IMG/VR virus record: IMGVR_UViG_3300025132_004496
Location: 1 to 20,004 of that record
Origin: a virus
Direction: 5' to 3' (one strand)
Length of the DNA stretch: 20,004 bases
The notes below the pieces were generated by a model. The model saw nothing but the letters and a program-made list of their open reading frames with translations. It had not been told where the DNA came from and searched no databases. Positions 14,137 through 19,413 of this stretch are shown here, piece after piece. Positions within the stretch are counted from its first letter, which is position 1. Each line of letters begins with the position of its first letter. The position numbers were made by a program, and so were the translations under genes.

Positions 14137-14394
14137 ATGAGTTTAGTTAGATACGAAACAGCCCAAGAATATTTAGATGATGACAACATTACAAGTTCAA
14201 ACCAAGTGGCATGGTCAACTTTAGAACTTGAAGAATTATCTAACGGCTGTTCTGCTTACGATATGTTATACCATATACCAGAAGGCGACCCAAGAGAATT
14301 TTTTCTTATGAGAAGAGAACTTGAGTTGACAAGAGAAGATGCAATCAAAGTGTTTAACCTTTGGTTGTTGGGTAATAAATTTCCAAACGAATAA
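14137..14394 (+). CDS. Unknown acidic 85-residue protein
   Basis: An acidic, mostly helical protein (YETAQEYLDDDN, LELEELSNGCSAYDML, RRELELTREDAIKVFNLWLL). The start at ATG 14137 is chosen because GGAGGA lies eleven bases upstream; a start at 14116 would lie inside the preceding gene. It begins four bases after the MGNRAVI-type gene. The next hairpin leader begins directly at its stop codon. No family is recognised. Confidence 0.74.
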   Translation: MSLVRYETAQEYLDDDNITSSNQVAWSTLELEELSNGCSAYDMLYHIPEGDPREFFLMRRELELTREDAIKVFNLWLLGNKFPNE

Positions 14395-14429
14395 GGGAGG
14401 GGGGTGTAGAAATACACCCCTAGTTTATT
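14394..14429 (+). promoter_or_regulatory. SD, GAAA-loop hairpin and start codon (copy 2)
   Basis: AGGGAGG (14394-14400) runs straight into a perfect 8-bp stem GGGGTGTA / TACACCCC with GAAA loop (14401-14420), then TAGTTTATT and the ATG at 14430. Folding brings SD and ATG to an effective nine bases. There is no proper T-run, so it does not look like a terminator. The same hairpin recurs at 14737. Confidence 0.68.
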
Positions 14430-14729
14430 ATGGAAAAAGTATATTTAGGTCATGTGGCAGTAGATAGTGGACAGCTAATGGTCACTGATCCATCTTATGT
14501 GCGTGATTTTGATAACAACAACTTCGAAGACGCTGAACCCGATAATTCCTACAGCTACAATGGCTCCTGCCACACTACCTTAAACGAAGATGGCGGTGGC
14601 ATGTTGCAACACAATGGTATTTATTTAGGAGTAGCATTTTCTAGTGGCTATGGTGATGGTAGGTATCCTGTTTATGGTTACATGAATAAGGATCAACGCA
14701 TCACTAAAGTTGAAATTTTAATGGACTAA
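14430..14729 (+). CDS. DUF4241-like phage protein
   Basis: A 99-residue protein with VGHVAVDSGQ-like opening (GHVAVDSGQLMVTDPSYV), a central SYSYNGSCHTT and a C-terminal FSSGYGDGRYPVYGYMN. These fit the DUF4241 group of small beta-rich proteins found in phages and bacteria; function unknown, family recalled from memory. The only SD is on the far side of the hairpin at 14401-14420. It is flanked on both sides by nearly identical hairpin repeats, so it may be a movable cassette. Confidence 0.72.
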   Translation: MEKVYLGHVAVDSGQLMVTDPSYVRDFDNNNFEDAEPDNSYSYNGSCHTTLNEDGGGMLQHNGIYLGVAFSSGYGDGRYPVYGYMNKDQRITKVEILMD

Positions 14730-14730
14730 A

Positions 14731-14765
14731 GGAGGGGGGGTGTAGAAATACACCCCTGATTGATT
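14731..14765 (+). promoter_or_regulatory. SD, GAAA-loop hairpin and start codon (copy 3)
   Basis: AAGGAGG (14729-14735) and the stem GGGGTGTA / TACACCCC with GAAA loop (14737-14756) are followed by TGATTGATT and the ATG at 14766. It matches copy 2 base for base through the hairpin apart from one extra G. Effective SD-ATG distance when folded is about ten bases. Confidence 0.68.
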
Positions 14766-14933
14766 ATGACTAGAAAAATAAATAGATCTAAGAAATACAT
14801 AACAGAAGATGGTTATGTTTTTAAATTAGAAAAAGATGGAACTTTAACTGATGGCGATATGACTTTTAATTCTTTAGAAGATTTAAAAAAAGTAGTTGAT
14901 GTAAAACTTTATCGTGGATCAAAAATAAAGTGA
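14766..14933 (+). CDS. Small unknown basic protein (55 aa)
   Basis: A 55-residue protein with a basic N-terminus (MTRKINRSKKYI), a likely beta-hairpin (DGYVFKLEKDGTLTDGD) and a helical end (FNSLEDLKKVVDVKLY). It depends on the SD placed before the hairpin at 14737-14756, since no other SD is near. It is the last gene before the terminator at 14941-14994. No family is recognised. Confidence 0.66.
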   Translation: MTRKINRSKKYITEDGYVFKLEKDGTLTDGDMTFNSLEDLKKVVDVKLYRGSKIK

Positions 14934-14940
14934 AAGTAAT

Positions 14941-14994
14941 AAAAACCTGGTGGTGTTCTCCCCTCAAAAATATTTAGACACTGCCAGGTTTTTT
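14941..14994 (+). terminator. Intrinsic terminator of the second rightward unit
   Basis: AAAAACCTGG (14941-14950) pairs with CCAGG followed by T6 (14984-14994). An inner GTGT / ACAC helix (14953-14956, 14978-14981) is separated by a TG/TG internal loop. It begins eight bases after a stop codon. Confidence 0.75.
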
Positions 14995-15011
14995 CATGTT
15001 CGCACATTAAA

Positions 15012-15117
15012 TTTGCAAAAGCTCGCAGTTTTGATTTAGAATTGGAACTGTTCACTTTCATAAGTTTTCTCCAAGTGTGTGAATGTGTAGCCCGATGTAA
15101 AAGTCGGGCTTTTTTTT
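15012..15117 (+). ncRNA. Candidate small RNA with own promoter and terminator
   Basis: TTGCAA (15012-15017), an 18-base spacer containing a GCTCGCAG motif, and TAGAAT (15036-15041) form a possible promoter. An intrinsic terminator follows at 15089-15117 with no open frame between. The product would be about 65-70 bases. The promoter is only moderately convincing, and the terminator could instead be a back-up for the one at 14941. Confidence 0.3.
15089..15117 (+). terminator. Intrinsic terminator in the non-coding gap
   Basis: Stem AGCCCGA / TCGGGCT (15089-15095, 15104-15110) with an eight-base loop and eight T residues (15110-15117). It stands 95 bases after another terminator with no gene in between, so what it terminates is unclear. 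Confidence 0.82.
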
Positions 15118-15232
15118 ACCTATCGGCTCGCAGATTTCCTGGACGCACAAGCTCGCAGATTTATAAACAACTCGGCTCGCACATGGGAAGTGTCAGGGCG
15201 CAGATTAATTTACCTGGTCGCAGATTAATCGG

Positions 15233-15261
15233 CAGACCTGAATAAAAATTTTTGAGGTCTG
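15233..15261. repeat. Inverted repeat CAGACCT / AGGTCTG around AAAAATTTTT
   Basis: CAGACCT (15233-15239) and AGGTCTG (15255-15261) flank a 15-base loop that contains the palindrome AAAAATTTTT. It directly follows the last GCTCGCA-type copy. It lacks a clear T-run on either strand, so it is not an obvious terminator. Confidence 0.6.
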
Positions 15262-15419
15262 TAATTTTACGGGTCCTTAAATCTTAAAAGAAAGGTCCTT
15301 ATTCTCAAAAATGCTCAAAAATTTTCCGAACTTCTGTCTGAGAGGGGGGAAGTGAGATTAAATATTGTCGTTTCGATTTTCTTTTTTATTTTCCATTATC
15401 ATTTACTTTTGTATAAACA

Positions 15420-15447
15420 TTGTATGAAACTATACATTTGGTATAAT
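15420..15447 (+). promoter_or_regulatory. Promoter/operator box P3
   Basis: CTATACATTTGGTATAAT (15430-15447) matches the P1 box in 15 of 18 positions and ends in TATAAT (15442-15447). TTGTAT (15420-15425) at 16 bases gives a weak -35. A partial further copy, TTTACTTTTGTATA, lies at 15402-15415. It drives the gene at 15480, whose SD is AAGGAGGA. Confidence 0.55.
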
Positions 15448-15479
15448 AAACTATGTTTTTGATTAAGGAGGAAACTAAA

Positions 15480-15740
15480 ATGAGAAAACTGAAAAATGAT
15501 GTAAAAGACTATGGTGTAGCAAGTGGAGATAAATTTGCTATGCACTTAGTGGATAAAGGTATGGTAGATACTAGAGCTAAACCATTATCTAAAGCTATGG
15601 CAGATTTATACAATGCTGTTTGTTGTTGTGATAATTCACAAAGAAGAAGATTAACTAATGATAATCTTTGGATATTACAGACTGCTCAAAAGTATGCTGA
15701 GATTGTAGGCAACTGTGAGACTTTAAAAGGGGAAAACTAA
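15480..15740 (+). CDS. Unknown 86-residue protein with Cys cluster
   Basis: A basic, helical protein with CCCDNSQRRRL in the middle; the three adjacent cysteines plus one near the C-terminus (GNCETL) are unusual in so short a protein. The start at ATG 15480 follows the excellent SD AAGGAGGA; a reading from 15453 would begin upstream of that SD. It is the first gene after promoter box P3. Its stop shares a base with the next start (TAATG). No family is recognised. Confidence 0.74.
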   Translation: MRKLKNDVKDYGVASGDKFAMHLVDKGMVDTRAKPLSKAMADLYNAVCCCDNSQRRRLTNDNLWILQTAQKYAEIVGNCETLKGEN

Positions 15741-15988
15741 TGAAAGATAAAAAAGTATTAAATAACTTTACTAATCCATTAGTAAAGGAGATTAACGAAA
15801 AAATTGCTAAACTTTTAGAAGAGTATGGTGATGAATATTATAAACTTTATGTCTTTGAAAATCGTTGGGAAAATGACAGATTTTTACAAGACGAAGAGGT
15901 AGCAATAAATAAAAGAGAAAACAAATATCTATTTTGTTTAGTAGATAAAAGTATTTTTGAAAGGAGAATGAATAAGAGAGAGGGGTAA
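15740..15988 (+). CDS. Unknown 82-residue charged protein
   Basis: A highly charged, probably helical protein (LVKEINEKIAKLLEEYGDEYYKLY, then DDEEVAINKRENKY-like and ERRMNKREG). It is coupled to the preceding gene through TAATG, with AAGGGGA upstream. Its stop codon lies inside the hairpin of the following terminator. No known motif is seen. Confidence 0.72.
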   Translation: MKDKKVLNNFTNPLVKEINEKIAKLLEEYGDEYYKLYVFENRWENDRFLQDEEVAINKRENKYLFCLVDKSIFERRMNKREG

Positions 15989-16007
15989 TACCCTTTCTCT
16001 TTTTTTT
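15973..16007 (+). terminator. Intrinsic terminator overlapping a stop codon
   Basis: An 11-bp stem with one G-U pair, AAGAGAGAGGG (15973-15983) against CCCTTTCTCTT (15990-16000), loop GTAATA, followed by a run of T residues to about 16006. The TAA of the preceding gene is in the loop, so ribosomes finishing that gene would cover the stem and could favour read-through. Confidence 0.82.
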
Positions 16008-16014
16008 AAGACCT

Positions 16015-16503
16015 ATGAAAATGAAAAATATTAAAGAACGAATAAAGTTCACATACAAAGAAAAGTATGAGGACTATGTAGAAACTTGGGCAGTCTTGTC
16101 TGAGCCATTTCATGAGAACGCAGTTGATACTTGGGTAACTTATAGAATTGATTGTTTGTTAAGCAGAATTAATAAAGATAATTCTAATCGACTTTCAAAT
16201 AACTACGAGCCATATCCTAAAATTATGTTCAACGAATTTAATTACTACGAGGGAGAATATGAGGATACTGTTTCTCTTGAAACAGGAAAAAAATACACTC
16301 CCTTTTTTGAAATAGAATGTTTTGATGGTTTTTCTACTGCTGATTTAAAAATGTTAGAAGAAAAATTTAATATTGATTTAGATATAGAAACATTTGTAGA
16401 AGATTATGGCATAGAGGTTTCAAATAATCCTATCTCATTTAAAGGAGGAATAAAGATAGGAGAACACGCTAAGCCTTTCAAAAGAAATAAGGGGGAAAAA
16501 TAA
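16015..16503 (+). CDS. Unknown acidic 162-residue protein
   Basis: The largest gene in this part of the right arm. It is acidic and aromatic-rich (EKYEDYVETWAVLSEPFHENAVDTW, then FNYYEGEYEDTVSL and FEIECFDGFSTADLKMLEEKFN), with a basic tail (KPFKRNKGEK). It starts at ATG 16015, or 16021 six bases later; neither has an SD, and a strong terminator lies just upstream, so its expression must rely on read-through or an unseen promoter. Its stop shares a base with the next start (TAATG). No family is recognised. Confidence 0.73.
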   Translation: MKMKNIKERIKFTYKEKYEDYVETWAVLSEPFHENAVDTWVTYRIDCLLSRINKDNSNRLSNNYEPYPKIMFNEFNYYEGEYEDTVSLETGKKYTPFFEIECFDGFSTADLKMLEEKFNIDLDIETFVEDYGIEVSNNPISFKGGIKIGEHAKPFKRNKGEK

Positions 16504-16718
16504 TGGAAAAGCCAATAAAAAAGGCAAAAGAAATATTAGACAGATACATTGAGTTGCGACACAACGGCACTTATGTTGAGTTTGAAAATTATAAATATGA
16601 CATATTTGAAAAATATGAAATAGATGACGCTGATTGGGATAAGGTATTTATGTGGGATAAAAACCCTAGAAATACTTTATTGAAACAAATTACATATCAA
16701 TTAAAGGAGGAAAAATGA
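16503..16718 (+). CDS. Unknown 71-residue protein
   Basis: A helical, charged protein (KPIKKAKEILDRYIELRHNG, YKYDIFEKYEIDDADWDKVFMW). GGGGGA stands upstream of ATG 16503, which shares a base with the preceding stop. The end overlaps the zinc-ribbon gene as ATGA. No motif is recognised. Confidence 0.72.
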   Translation: MEKPIKKAKEILDRYIELRHNGTYVEFENYKYDIFEKYEIDDADWDKVFMWDKNPRNTLLKQITYQLKEEK

Positions 16719-17005
16719 GTGGTTATTCTGATAGTGGAACTTGTCCAAATTGTAATAGCGACAAATACGAGATAGTGGTTGATTGGAAACCATTTAATTT
16801 AGAAAGCACCTATTGTTATGATTGTGGTTTTAATACTCACACTCATGTTCAAATAGATAGTTTAGAAGATTTAAACCTAGAGAGAGAGGAATGTGGAGAG
16901 TGGGATGGGAAGGCTCTAAGATCTCTAAAAAATAAAAGACCTCAAACTCAATGGGCGAAAGATAATATGAAATATTATTTAGATTTTGATGAGGAGAAAG
17001 AATGA
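16715..17005 (+). CDS. Zinc-ribbon protein (96 aa)
   Basis: Two CxxC pairs, C10-PN-C13 and C34-YD-C37, 21 residues apart, form a classical zinc-ribbon knuckle in the N-terminal 40 residues; the rest is acidic and helical (LEDLNLEREECGEWDG, ending DFDEEKE). Such small ribbons often bind nucleic acid or the host RNA polymerase, but no partner can be named. AAAGGAGG precedes the ATG. It overlaps both neighbours as ATGA. A second ribbon with similar spacing is encoded at 18772. Confidence 0.76.
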   Translation: MSGYSDSGTCPNCNSDKYEIVVDWKPFNLESTYCYDCGFNTHTHVQIDSLEDLNLEREECGEWDGKALRSLKNKRPQTQWAKDNMKYYLDFDEEKE

Positions 17006-17196
17006 TTATATTTACCAAAGAAGAAATGGAGTTGTTAGAAATTTCTTTTGACATGGATAGTGGTGACGACACTATGAGAAACGATTATATGCCTGAGTGG
17101 TTGCAACAAGATTATGGCTACTCAAGAAAGAAAGTAGAAAAACTGTTTAAAAGCATTGAAAAAAAATTTAGAAAATTTCATAAGGAGAAAAAGTGA
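17002..17196 (+). CDS. Short helical protein, tandem group member 1
   Basis: Sixty-four residues opening MIIFTKEEMELLEISFDMD and closing with a Lys-rich helix (VEKLFKSIEKKFRKF). The opening pattern, F/L-T/S-K-E/K-E/K-M/L followed by hydrophobics, recurs in the next two genes, suggesting paralogues. GAGGAG lies upstream of the ATG, which overlaps the previous stop (ATGA). Function unknown. Confidence 0.72.
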   Translation: MIIFTKEEMELLEISFDMDSGDDTMRNDYMPEWLQQDYGYSRKKVEKLFKSIEKKFRKFHKEKK

Positions 17197-17369
17197 AACT
17201 TAGCAAAGAAGAATTAGAAATGGTGAGATTTGCTTTGAGTAGGGTTAAGAAAAATGATTGCCCTACCCAAGCAGATGAACGCAGATACGCAGATTTAATT
17301 GACAAGATTGATATAGCAAATCATGTCAATATGATTTATGACAAAGTTTTAGGTAAGGAGAAAAAATGA
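17193..17369 (+). CDS. Short helical protein, tandem group member 2 (GTG start)
   Basis: A 58-residue protein read from GTG 17193, with AAGGAG eight bases upstream. It begins KLSKEELEMVRFALSRV and ends with ADLIDKIDIANHV and a Lys-rich tail. The GTG start is chosen from the SD and from the match of the first residues to the neighbouring paralogues; the first in-frame ATG lies nine codons further on. It overlaps both neighbours. Confidence 0.66.
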   Translation: MKLSKEELEMVRFALSRVKKNDCPTQADERRYADLIDKIDIANHVNMIYDKVLGKEKK

Positions 17370-17593
17370 CTTTAGAATTTACCAAAAAAGAATTAGCGAT
17401 TATCCAAGAACTTATAGATTTACATGATATGTATTACTGTAAGGAACTGTCTAACAACCCACCAAAAAATCCGATACTTGAAACTATCAATGACAATCCT
17501 GAATGTTTTAATGGTCAAAATGTGACACATAAAGACTTCAATAATTTAGTTGATAAGTTAGCCAAGTATCACAACAGAGGGGGAGTTGAATGA
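17366..17593 (+). CDS. Short helical protein, tandem group member 3
   Basis: Seventy-five residues beginning MTLEFTKKELAIIQELIDL, with a longer central loop (NNPPKNPILETINDNPE) and a closing helix (FNNLVDKLAKYHN) that parallels LIDKI of member 2 and LFKSI of member 1. AAGGAG stands upstream of the ATG. It overlaps the next gene as ATGA. Function unknown. Confidence 0.72.
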   Translation: MTLEFTKKELAIIQELIDLHDMYYCKELSNNPPKNPILETINDNPECFNGQNVTHKDFNNLVDKLAKYHNRGGVE

Positions 17594-17736
17594 TAATTAA
17601 AAAGTTTATTCGTGAAGTGAAATCTTTTTTGTTTAGGAGAAAGATGGAACTGAAGTATAAGAAACCATACAAGGAAATCTTGTGTGTGGAAATAAGAGAT
17701 GAAGATTGGGATGAGTTTAACAATCTTATTAACTGA
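17590..17736 (+). CDS. Small unknown protein (48 aa)
   Basis: A 48-residue protein with a basic N-terminus (MIIKKFIREVKSFLFRRKM) and an acidic C-terminus (EIRDEDWDEFNNL). ATG 17590 overlaps the preceding stop and has GGGGGAG upstream. A second in-frame ATG at 17644 with its own AGGAG would give a 30-residue acidic form; either or both may be made. Confidence 0.6.
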   Translation: MIIKKFIREVKSFLFRRKMELKYKKPYKEILCVEIRDEDWDEFNNLIN

Positions 17737-17745
17737 GGAAACATT

Positions 17746-17976
17746 ATGGGAAAAACATTTAATGTGCCTTACTTTAACTTCTTAGAACGCAAGGACTTTG
17801 ACGATAAAGTTAAGGCTTTCGAGAAAGCTTTTGAACAGGGTTTTGAAACTGAGCAAGAGTTGAATAGTATTTACCAGAAAGAGCATAAAGATCTTTTGGG
17901 TTATGAAGGTGGCGATTGTGATGTCACATATCTTTTGGCAGACCTAGATTTGTCACCCTTTGATTATGGGGTTTAA
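17746..17976 (+). CDS. Unknown acidic 76-residue protein
   Basis: An acidic protein (MGKTFNVPYFNFLERKDF, helical AFEKAFEQGFETEQELNSIY, then GGDCDVTYLLADLDLSPFD). GAGGA stands nine bases before ATG 17746. A small inverted repeat, ACTATC-cag-GATAGT, follows its stop (about 17976-17990) just before the SD of the next gene. No family is recognised. Confidence 0.73.
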   Translation: MGKTFNVPYFNFLERKDFDDKVKAFEKAFEQGFETEQELNSIYQKEHKDLLGYEGGDCDVTYLLADLDLSPFDYGV

Positions 17977-18000
17977 CTATCCAGGATAGTGAGGAGAATT

Positions 18001-18306
18001 ATGTCGACTGAAGATAAAAAGTTATTGAGAAAACTTTTAAAAGAAAACGAAATTTTAAATCAAAAGCTCGCAGATTATGAGAATAACTCTGAGAGAAAAG
18101 ATTTGAGAAAATACGCACTTACTGTGGAACATACAGGCACTTGGTTTTCTACCTATGTTGTGCAAGCTGAAACAGAAGAACAGGCTCGCAGTTTAGTAGA
18201 TGAATACAAAGGCACTCGTGTAAATAGTTATGCGTTCTTACCTCAAAGTAACAAAGTGCATTTAGCAGAAATTATTAAGTTTAGTCCAACAGACTACATA
18301 ACATAG
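18001..18306 (+). CDS. Unknown 101-residue protein with coiled-coil N-terminus
   Basis: The first 35 residues form a likely coiled coil (KKLLRKLLKENEILNQKL); residues 40-90 look like a small beta-alpha domain (ALTVEHTGTWFSTYVVQAETEEQARSL without the leading residues) resembling DpnD/PcfM-like proteins. ATG 18001 is chosen because GAGGAG lies just upstream; a GTG at 17989 would start before that SD. Two GCTCGCAG motifs (18066, 18184) lie in the gene in different reading frames. Confidence 0.72.
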   Translation: MSTEDKKLLRKLLKENEILNQKLADYENNSERKDLRKYALTVEHTGTWFSTYVVQAETEEQARSLVDEYKGTRVNSYAFLPQSNKVHLAEIIKFSPTDYIT

Positions 18307-18316
18307 GGGGTGAATG

Positions 18317-18490
18317 ATGAAAAAGTATAAAGTTATAGTTGATGTAGTTGAAAGTCATGTATTGACCATTACAGCTAAAGATGAATATGAAGCAGAAGAT
18401 TTAGCTGAAAGTGATGGTTGCGATAATGAGCCACATCATACAGAAGTTAAAGTTGTTTCTATTAAAGAGGTGAATAATGATGAGTGCTGA
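18317..18490 (+). CDS. Small DpnD/PcfM-like protein (57 aa)
   Basis: Fifty-seven residues: MKKYKVIVDVVESHVLTITA, then a helix KDEYEAEDLAES and a closing strand (TEVKVVSIKEV). The strand-helix-strand layout with an 'A-x-x-x-x-E-A' helix start resembles the DpnD/PcfM family; this is a by-eye call. An in-frame ATG at 18314 is also possible; GGGGG lies upstream. The end overlaps the next gene. Confidence 0.62.
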   Translation: MKKYKVIVDVVESHVLTITAKDEYEAEDLAESDGCDNEPHHTEVKVVSIKEVNNDEC

Positions 18491-18569
18491 GATAGTAGTA
18501 TTGTTCTTACTGTTTGTATCAATGGCAGTAGGTTTTGCAGTTTGGTTTAATAGTGAGGGGGAAGAATAA
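18477..18569 (+). CDS. One-helix membrane microprotein (30 aa)
   Basis: About 29-30 residues, nearly all one hydrophobic helix (IVVLFLLFVSMAVGFAVWF) with an acidic tail (NSEGEE). ATG 18477 or 18480, with AGAGG at good spacing inside the previous gene. Probably an inner-membrane peptide. Confidence 0.55.
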   Translation: MMSAEIVVLFLLFVSMAVGFAVWFNSEGEE

Positions 18570-18571
18570 AT

Positions 18572-18763
18572 ATGATCATGTTTAGTTCAAACGAAGTTAA
18601 AGATTGGCTTGATACTTTTGATGGTAATGATACAGAAGTATTACTAACATCAATAGCCAATAATAAAATCAAGCATGAAATTATGGTTGATAGTATTCAT
18701 TCTTTTGTTAATGGGGAAACCAAATTAGCTAAAAGACTTTATAAAGATATGTGGAAAAAATAG
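18572..18763 (+). CDS. Unknown 63-residue protein
   Basis: A mostly helical protein (SSNEVKDWLDTFDGND, TSIANNKIKHEIMVDSIHSF without spacing, KLAKRLYKDMWKK). ATG 18572 or the in-frame ATG at 18578; GGGGGAAG lies upstream. It begins three bases after the membrane microprotein. No motif is recognised. Confidence 0.7.
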   Translation: MIMFSSNEVKDWLDTFDGNDTEVLLTSIANNKIKHEIMVDSIHSFVNGETKLAKRLYKDMWKK

Positions 18764-18771
18764 GAGGAGAA

Positions 18772-18972
18772 ATGAGCAATCCATTTATAGACGGAGATAG
18801 TAATAAGGTAGAGTGTAAAAGTTGTGGCTCTACTGCATATTTTACAGAAAATACAGATGAAGGAAGTGGTTTTGGACAAGATTACTATTTCTGTTCAGAT
18901 TGTAATAAGAATACAGTTCTTCACTATCAAAAGGTTTATGAAGAGCCTTATTGTATAGAGGACGAACTATAG
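18772..18972 (+). CDS. Second zinc-ribbon protein (66 aa)
   Basis: C15-KS-C18 and C41-SD-C44 make a zinc ribbon with a 22-residue intervening loop rich in Gly and acidic residues; the C-terminus is acidic. ATG 18772 follows AGGAGGAG, an excellent SD; a reading from the GTG at 18751 would lie inside the preceding gene. It resembles the ribbon at 16715 in layout, so the two may be paralogues. Confidence 0.76.
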   Translation: MSNPFIDGDSNKVECKSCGSTAYFTENTDEGSGFGQDYYFCSDCNKNTVLHYQKVYEEPYCIEDEL

Positions 18973-19004
18973 GAGCAGTCAGCTAGATAATAGGAGAATA
19001 TTTC

Positions 19005-19202
19005 ATGGACAGTCCAACAAAATACATAATGTTAGTTGAGTATGGAGATCCTAACTCACATCGACCTCTTGTCACATCTTTTGGTTTATTTGATTCTTAC
19101 GAGGAAGCTGATGAGTTTAGAATAGACACTTACCAAGATGGTAATTTTATAATAAACATTTATCCTATAAACTTATTGGATAAAACAAATACTCATGAGT
19201 AA
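19005..19202 (+). CDS. Unknown 65-residue protein
   Basis: A small, probably beta-alpha-beta protein (KYIMLVEYGDPNSH, helix SYEEADEFRIDTY, strand FIINIYPINLL). The strand-helix-strand layout is similar to the proteins at 18317 and 19195. AGGAGA lies nine bases before ATG 19005. It overlaps the next gene by eight bases. No family is assigned. Confidence 0.7.
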   Translation: MDSPTKYIMLVEYGDPNSHRPLVTSFGLFDSYEEADEFRIDTYQDGNFIINIYPINLLDKTNTHE

Positions 19203-19413
19203 GTTTGAAATTAAAATAAAACAAACTTTCGTTGCGAATTTTTGTGTGGACGCAGATGGTGATGAACAAGCTATCAGGTCTGCGTCTAGATTGTTAAATA
19301 AAAATATAAGAGAGGGCAACATCTGTGCTATAGCTTGTGATGAGCATGAAGAAGTTTTGTCCTGTCAAGAAATAAAAAAGGGAGAGAGAAATGAAAATAA
19401 CCCAAAAAAATAA
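19195..19413 (+). CDS. Unknown 72-residue beta-alpha protein
   Basis: Begins MSKFEIKIKQTFVANFCVDA, then a helix (DEQAIRSASRLLNKNI) and a strand with C-A-I-A-C, ending in a charged tail. The layout is again like small DpnD/PcfM-type proteins. No SD is visible before ATG 19195; it overlaps the previous gene by eight bases, so coupling is likely. Confidence 0.68.
   Translation: MSKFEIKIKQTFVANFCVDADGDEQAIRSASRLLNKNIREGNICAIACDEHEEVLSCQEIKKGERNENNPKK

Larger units (their letters stand above)
14998..15224 (+). repeat. GCTCGCA motif cluster 2 (seven or more copies)
   Basis: Copies start at 14998 (GTTCGCACA), 15021 (GCTCGCAGT), 15126 (GCTCGCAGA), 15151 (GCTCGCAGA), 15175 (GCTCGCACA), 15196 (GGGCGCAGA) and 15216 (GGTCGCAGA), with a weaker GGACGCACA near 15141. 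All share one orientation, and spacing within the second group is 25, 24, 21 and 20 bases. The stretch 14934-15479 has no convincing gene; it holds this array, two terminators, a large inverted repeat and promoter box P3. Confidence 0.75.

Noticed and set aside
15042-15245. Plus-strand open frame of 67 codons across the GCTCGCA cluster
   Set aside because: It has no SD, runs through a strong terminator and the repeat array, and its peptide is an artefact of the repeats.
15807-16058. Minus-strand frame opposite the genes at 15740 and 16015
   Set aside because: Hydrophobic Phe/Leu-rich shadow crossing a terminator; the plus-strand genes have coupling and SDs.
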